Below, in pieces: positions 61,275-64,000 of a DNA stretch of 64,000 nt. Position 1 is the first letter of the stretch, and each line of letters opens with the position of its first letter. The DNA comes from Carnobacterium_A sp047553015 (GTDB taxonomy: Bacteria; Bacillota; Bacilli; Lactobacillales; Carnobacteriaceae), in the NCBI RefSeq assembly GCF_047553015.1, contig NZ_CP180212.1, positions 1 through 64,000 on the forward strand. The letters run 5' to 3'. A program made the translations under genes and the position numbers. The notes beneath the pieces are model-generated. The model made no database searches and was not told the origin of the DNA. It saw only the letters and a list, made by a program, of their open reading frames with translations.

Positions 61275-61517
61275 TCACAAAAGTTGATGTGTATCAGGTT
61301 GAGAACGATCTTTAGTTGTTTTTTCTATTTCTATTTGACCATTTTCTTTTAGTTTATCAAACCGGTTTTTTTGATTAGTGAAAATAATCATATCAGCATC
61401 AAGTGTCTTCTCGTTATAAACGGTTGATTCATCTTTTTCTACCTCAAATACAGTGGTGTAAAAATCAGTTGCCTTATAATGAATGCTATCAAAATAAAAA
61501 GTTGTTTCTAGAGACAT
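61275..61517 (-). CDS. short VOC-like or unknown protein
   Basis: An 80-residue reading frame. The first half (TTFYFDSIHYKATDFYTTVF, then DADMIIFTNQ) vaguely resembles the beginning of a VOC/PhnB-like domain. It is too short for a full domain, so it may be a truncated gene or a small stand-alone protein. AAGGAGGTG precedes the ATG at 61517, which supports translation. No other features were recognised, and no terminator was found after it. Confidence 0.5.
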   Translation of the reverse strand: MSLETTFYFDSIHYKATDFYTTVFEVEKDESTVYNEKTLDADMIIFTNQKNRFDKLKENGQIEIEKTTKDRSQPDTHQLL

Positions 61518-61772
61518 GTACTCCACCTCCTTAATGTTAGGAATAGAAAACAGTTTTTGGATAACGTCAGACTGATTTTATAAAACGAATAAAAAGTAAG
61601 TGTTTTTTTAAAGGGTGTCTTCGAGTCGTTTTCTTTATTATACAGAATGGTTAAAGTTAATACTATAGTTAGATTGATCAGAAAGTGCTGGCCATTATCT
61701 TTAAGCAATAAGATTTGTTATACTGAATAAGCTACGCATTAGGTAACTATAAAATGTCAGGAGTGCAAGAAG

Positions 61773-62384
61773 ATGAAAAAAAGCTTTGGGAAAAAATTAT
61801 ACTCTTTAACAGAGTTTTACTGGATAATGTATTTAGCTTTTTTTTCAGTATATGATTTAATACAAGTTAAGAAAAAAGGACTTTTGAGTCCACACTTTAT
61901 GGAACGTATCATGCTTGCTGTAACGCAAGTAAATGGCTGTAGAGTTTGTTCCTATGCCCATACAAAAATGGCGCTTGAAGTAGGTATGAAAAGCGAAGAA
62001 ATTAAAAATATATTAGCAGGAGTAAGCGATGATATTCCTGAAGAAGAACAATCTGCTATCTTATTTAGCCAGCATTATGCTGATTCTAGAGGCAATCCCT
62101 CTCAAAAAACTTGGGAACAAGTAACGGGGACATATGGTTTGCCAAAATCAATAGGCATTCTTGCATCTATCAGAGTAATGATGCTTGGAAATGTGATTGG
62201 CATTCCTTGGAGCTCTTTTACTAATAGATTAAAAGGCAGTCCAGATGAAAGAAGCAATTTGTTGTATGAAATAAGTATGATTTTAGGTACGTTTTTATTT
62301 GTTCCTATCGCCTTGGTGCATGCGCTCTTAGCGAAGCTAGTGAATCAGCCAGCTATCAAGTTTGAAAAGATGCAGACGGTTTAA
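61773..62384 (+). CDS. carboxymuconolactone decarboxylase/AhpD-like protein
   Basis: A 203-residue protein with the AhpD-type redox motif NGCRVCSYAHTKMAL (Cys56, Cys59 and His63), suggesting thiol-based peroxidase or disulfide activity. It has a C-terminal extension (about 150-203) with one membrane-like helix (ILGTFLFVPIALVHALLA). An early ALE-type core and GLPKSIGILASIRVMMLGN follow the motif. CAGGAG lies before the ATG. It is a single gene closed by a terminator. Substrate unknown. Confidence 0.85.
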   Translation: MKKSFGKKLYSLTEFYWIMYLAFFSVYDLIQVKKKGLLSPHFMERIMLAVTQVNGCRVCSYAHTKMALEVGMKSEEIKNILAGVSDDIPEEEQSAILFSQHYADSRGNPSQKTWEQVTGTYGLPKSIGILASIRVMMLGNVIGIPWSSFTNRLKGSPDERSNLLYEISMILGTFLFVPIALVHALLAKLVNQPAIKFEKMQTV

Positions 62385-62391
62385 TTAAATG

Positions 62392-62424
62392 ACTCTCTTA
62401 ATCTAGTGGTTAAGAGAGTTTTTA
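62392..62424 (+). terminator. intrinsic terminator after the AhpD-like gene
   Basis: ACTCTCTTAA (62392-62401) pairs with TTAAGAGAGT (62410-62419), followed by T residues. Confidence 0.92.
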
Positions 62425-62571
62425 TAACCGATAGGATGTAAGCGATTTTCTACTAGTTTTGATTGGTTTTTGGACTAGACATGTAGCGATTATTTGAAGC
62501 AAGATTAGCTGGAAGAGTTTTGTTAAACGCAATGGAAAATAAAAAAATTCAGAAAGGAGACGAATGCGATT

Positions 62572-63210
62572 ATGAATAAAATAATAAAAAAGGAAACAAT
62601 AGAAGAATTTAAAAAGTTAGACTCATGTACCATTTCAGATGCTTTTGATGAGCTAAGGATTGGGCAAGGAGGATATATTTCACCTAAACAAATGAATGGA
62701 GATACGAAAATTTGTGGTCAAGTTTTTACTGTAAGGTATTTACCTAAACAAGCGAATCAAAGAAATTTTGGAACATTCTTAGAGGAAATTCCAGAAGGCA
62801 GAGTTGTTGTTATCGATAATCAAGGTCGGATGGACGGCAGTGTTTGGGGTGATACTATGGCTCTTTATGCACAGAAAAAAGGAGTCAGCGGTGTAGTTGT
62901 AAACGGTGTTTATCGTGACGTAGGACCGATACAAGAACTGGGTTTTCCTGTATTTGCGAAAGGTTACTCTAGCAGAAGCGGAAAAGATTTAGTTAGTGTA
63001 GATGCAATTAATGTAGCTATTCAAGTAGATAATAGTTTAATTGAACCGGATGATTTAATTTTTGGTGATGAATCTGGTGTAATGGTTATACCATTTGATC
63101 AAGTAGAAAAAGTACTAATAGAAACTAAAAAATTAAAGAAGAAAGACGAACAGTTTATAAAACAGTTACATACTGGATTGACATACAATGAAGCAAAAAA
63201 AACCAATTGA
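62572..63210 (+). CDS. RraA-like aldolase/decarboxylase family protein
   Basis: A 212-residue protein of the RraA / 4-hydroxy-4-methyl-2-oxoglutarate aldolase family. Key features are DSCTISDAFDELRIGQGG near the N-terminus and VVIDNQGRMDGSVWGD with the metal-pocket residues. GVVVNGVYRDVGPI carries the catalytic Arg-Asp pair. Members split or decarboxylate small oxo-acids, or inhibit RNase E; no RNase E is expected in this organism, so a metabolic role is more likely. AAAGGAG precedes the ATG. It lies 16 bases before the edge amidase gene, suggesting an operon. Confidence 0.87.
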   Translation: MNKIIKKETIEEFKKLDSCTISDAFDELRIGQGGYISPKQMNGDTKICGQVFTVRYLPKQANQRNFGTFLEEIPEGRVVVIDNQGRMDGSVWGDTMALYAQKKGVSGVVVNGVYRDVGPIQELGFPVFAKGYSSRSGKDLVSVDAINVAIQVDNSLIEPDDLIFGDESGVMVIPFDQVEKVLIETKKLKKKDEQFIKQLHTGLTYNEAKKTN

Positions 63211-63226
63211 ACGAGGAGATGGAGAT

Positions 63227-64000
63227 ATGACTAACTACGCTATGAAAAATCTAGAAAAACTTTCCGTTTCAACTATTCCTCCCTACGATCCATTACAATC
63301 TTTTGTACGGGATAATCATATTGCGATAAAAGGCTTAAAAGGAAAGCGTCTTTCAAATTATGTATTTGGTGCAAAAGATGTTTTTAAAATTAAAGGCAGT
63401 ACCTGGGGAAATGGTCACCCTGATTGGCTTCGTTATAGTCAGCCCGACGACTTTACCGCAAGCGCAATTTTGACATTATTAGATGCAGGGGCTGACCTTG
63501 TAGGAAAGACTATCTGTGATGAACTTTGTTATAGTATAAGCGGAGAAAACTGGCATTATGGTAGTCCTTTGAATCCTACTGATACGCGAAGGCTTACCGG
63601 AGGATCTTCAAGCGGATCCTGTTCAGCAACAGCAGGTGGCCTAGTTGATTTTGCAATTGGCAGTGATTGTTTAGGATCTGTTCGAGTCCCAGCTTCTTAT
63701 ACTGGTATAATCGGTCTCAGACCAAGTTACGAGCGCATCCAAAATGATGGCGAAGCGCCTTATTGTAAGAGCATGGATGTATTAGGTTTTGTCGCATCAG
63801 AAAAAGAGGTCTTTCAAGATGTTGCATCAGTGTTGTTAAACGAGGACCCTGAAAAAGGTACCTTTACTAAATTGTATGTGGTGGATGATGCATTTGAAGC
63901 AGTTGATTCAAATGTACAAGAAGCATTTAATGCAGTCATTGATAAAATTGGCACTAAATTAGGTACGATTGAACACATCAAAATTGCTGAAGAAGGTTTA
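63227..64000 (+). CDS. amidase signature protein, 5' part (cut by window end)
   Basis: The first 258 codons of an amidase open at the 3' edge. It has the catalytic Lys50 in VFGAKDVF, the Ser-rich loop TGGSSSGSCSA (about 124-134) and the predicted nucleophile Ser151 in LGSVRVPASY. ISGENWHYGSPLNPTDT and GIIGLRPSYERI resemble plant-type AMI1 amidases. GAGGAGATGGAGAT precedes the ATG at 63227. It is coupled to the RraA-like gene. The missing C-terminal part and any downstream genes lie outside the window. Confidence 0.85.
   Translation, partial: MTNYAMKNLEKLSVSTIPPYDPLQSFVRDNHIAIKGLKGKRLSNYVFGAKDVFKIKGSTWGNGHPDWLRYSQPDDFTASAILTLLDAGADLVGKTICDELCYSISGENWHYGSPLNPTDTRRLTGGSSSGSCSATAGGLVDFAIGSDCLGSVRVPASYTGIIGLRPSYERIQNDGEAPYCKSMDVLGFVASEKEVFQDVASVLLNEDPEKGTFTKLYVVDDAFEAVDSNVQEAFNAVIDKIGTKLGTIEHIKIAEEGL

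Noticed and set aside
61508..61708. A 66-codon minus-strand frame upstream of the 80-residue gene
   Set aside because: No spaced ribosome binding site, low-complexity composition and overlap with the better-supported ATG at 61517.
1..64000. CRISPR arrays, tRNA or rRNA genes, prophage
   Set aside because: No regularly spaced repeats, no tRNA or rRNA sequence and no phage structural genes were recognised on reading through the window.

Overview
The window is about 64 kb of AT-rich chromosome from a low-GC Gram-positive bacterium. It starts at the replication origin (dnaA-dnaN-yaaA-recF-gyrB-gyrA). The order that follows (rpsF-ssb-rpsR, gdpP-rplI-dnaB, purA, walRKHIJ-htrA, rlmH) together with PTS-linked dihydroxyacetone kinase, cytoplasmic alpha-amylase, oxaloacetate decarboxylase and FabV points to Lactobacillales. 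A Carnobacterium-like organism is my best guess, but species identity is inference from gene content, not a database match.

Layout: 1-2.3 kb is a bipartite oriC, with DnaA boxes on both sides of dnaA. 2.3-9.6 kb holds dnaN, yaaA, recF, gyrB and gyrA. 9.8-15.2 kb holds ribosomal proteins S6, S18 and L9, SSB, the c-di-AMP phosphodiesterase GdpP and the replicative helicase. 15.4-20 kb holds purA, an intracellular alpha-amylase, two convergent stress-type membrane genes and a lone PTS IIA protein. 20.1-28.3 kb is the essential WalRK cell-wall regulon operon, htrA, a CxxH/CxxC small protein and rlmH. Almost everything to this point reads away from the origin.

From 28.4 kb the content is accessory and mixed in strand. 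It has a glyoxalase I, glutathione S-transferase and glyoxalase II group, a YbaK deacylase, a drug/metabolite transporter, FabV, adenosine deaminase and a membrane diguanylate cyclase. An intact IS4-type insertion sequence with a 9-bp target duplication follows. Next come membrane proteins, a CofE-like ligase, Nudix, a PyrR-controlled uracil permease, OsmC, dhaKLM, an oxaloacetate decarboxylase operon with a detached biotin carrier, amidases and tyrS with a tyrosine T-box. An RraA-like gene plus a second amidase is cut off by the window end.

Regulatory structures readable directly are: DnaA boxes at oriC and a second dense cluster at rlmH; two one-mismatch parS-like sites, one centred in a 48-bp near-perfect palindrome; a rpsF leader that can pair with its own Shine-Dalgarno; a PyrR attenuator; a T-box; and about twenty intrinsic terminators that mark transcription units. 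No tRNA, rRNA, CRISPR array or prophage was seen. I found no convincing wholly new system. The least explained elements are the rlmH DnaA-box cluster, the parS-like palindrome, and several small or orphan genes.
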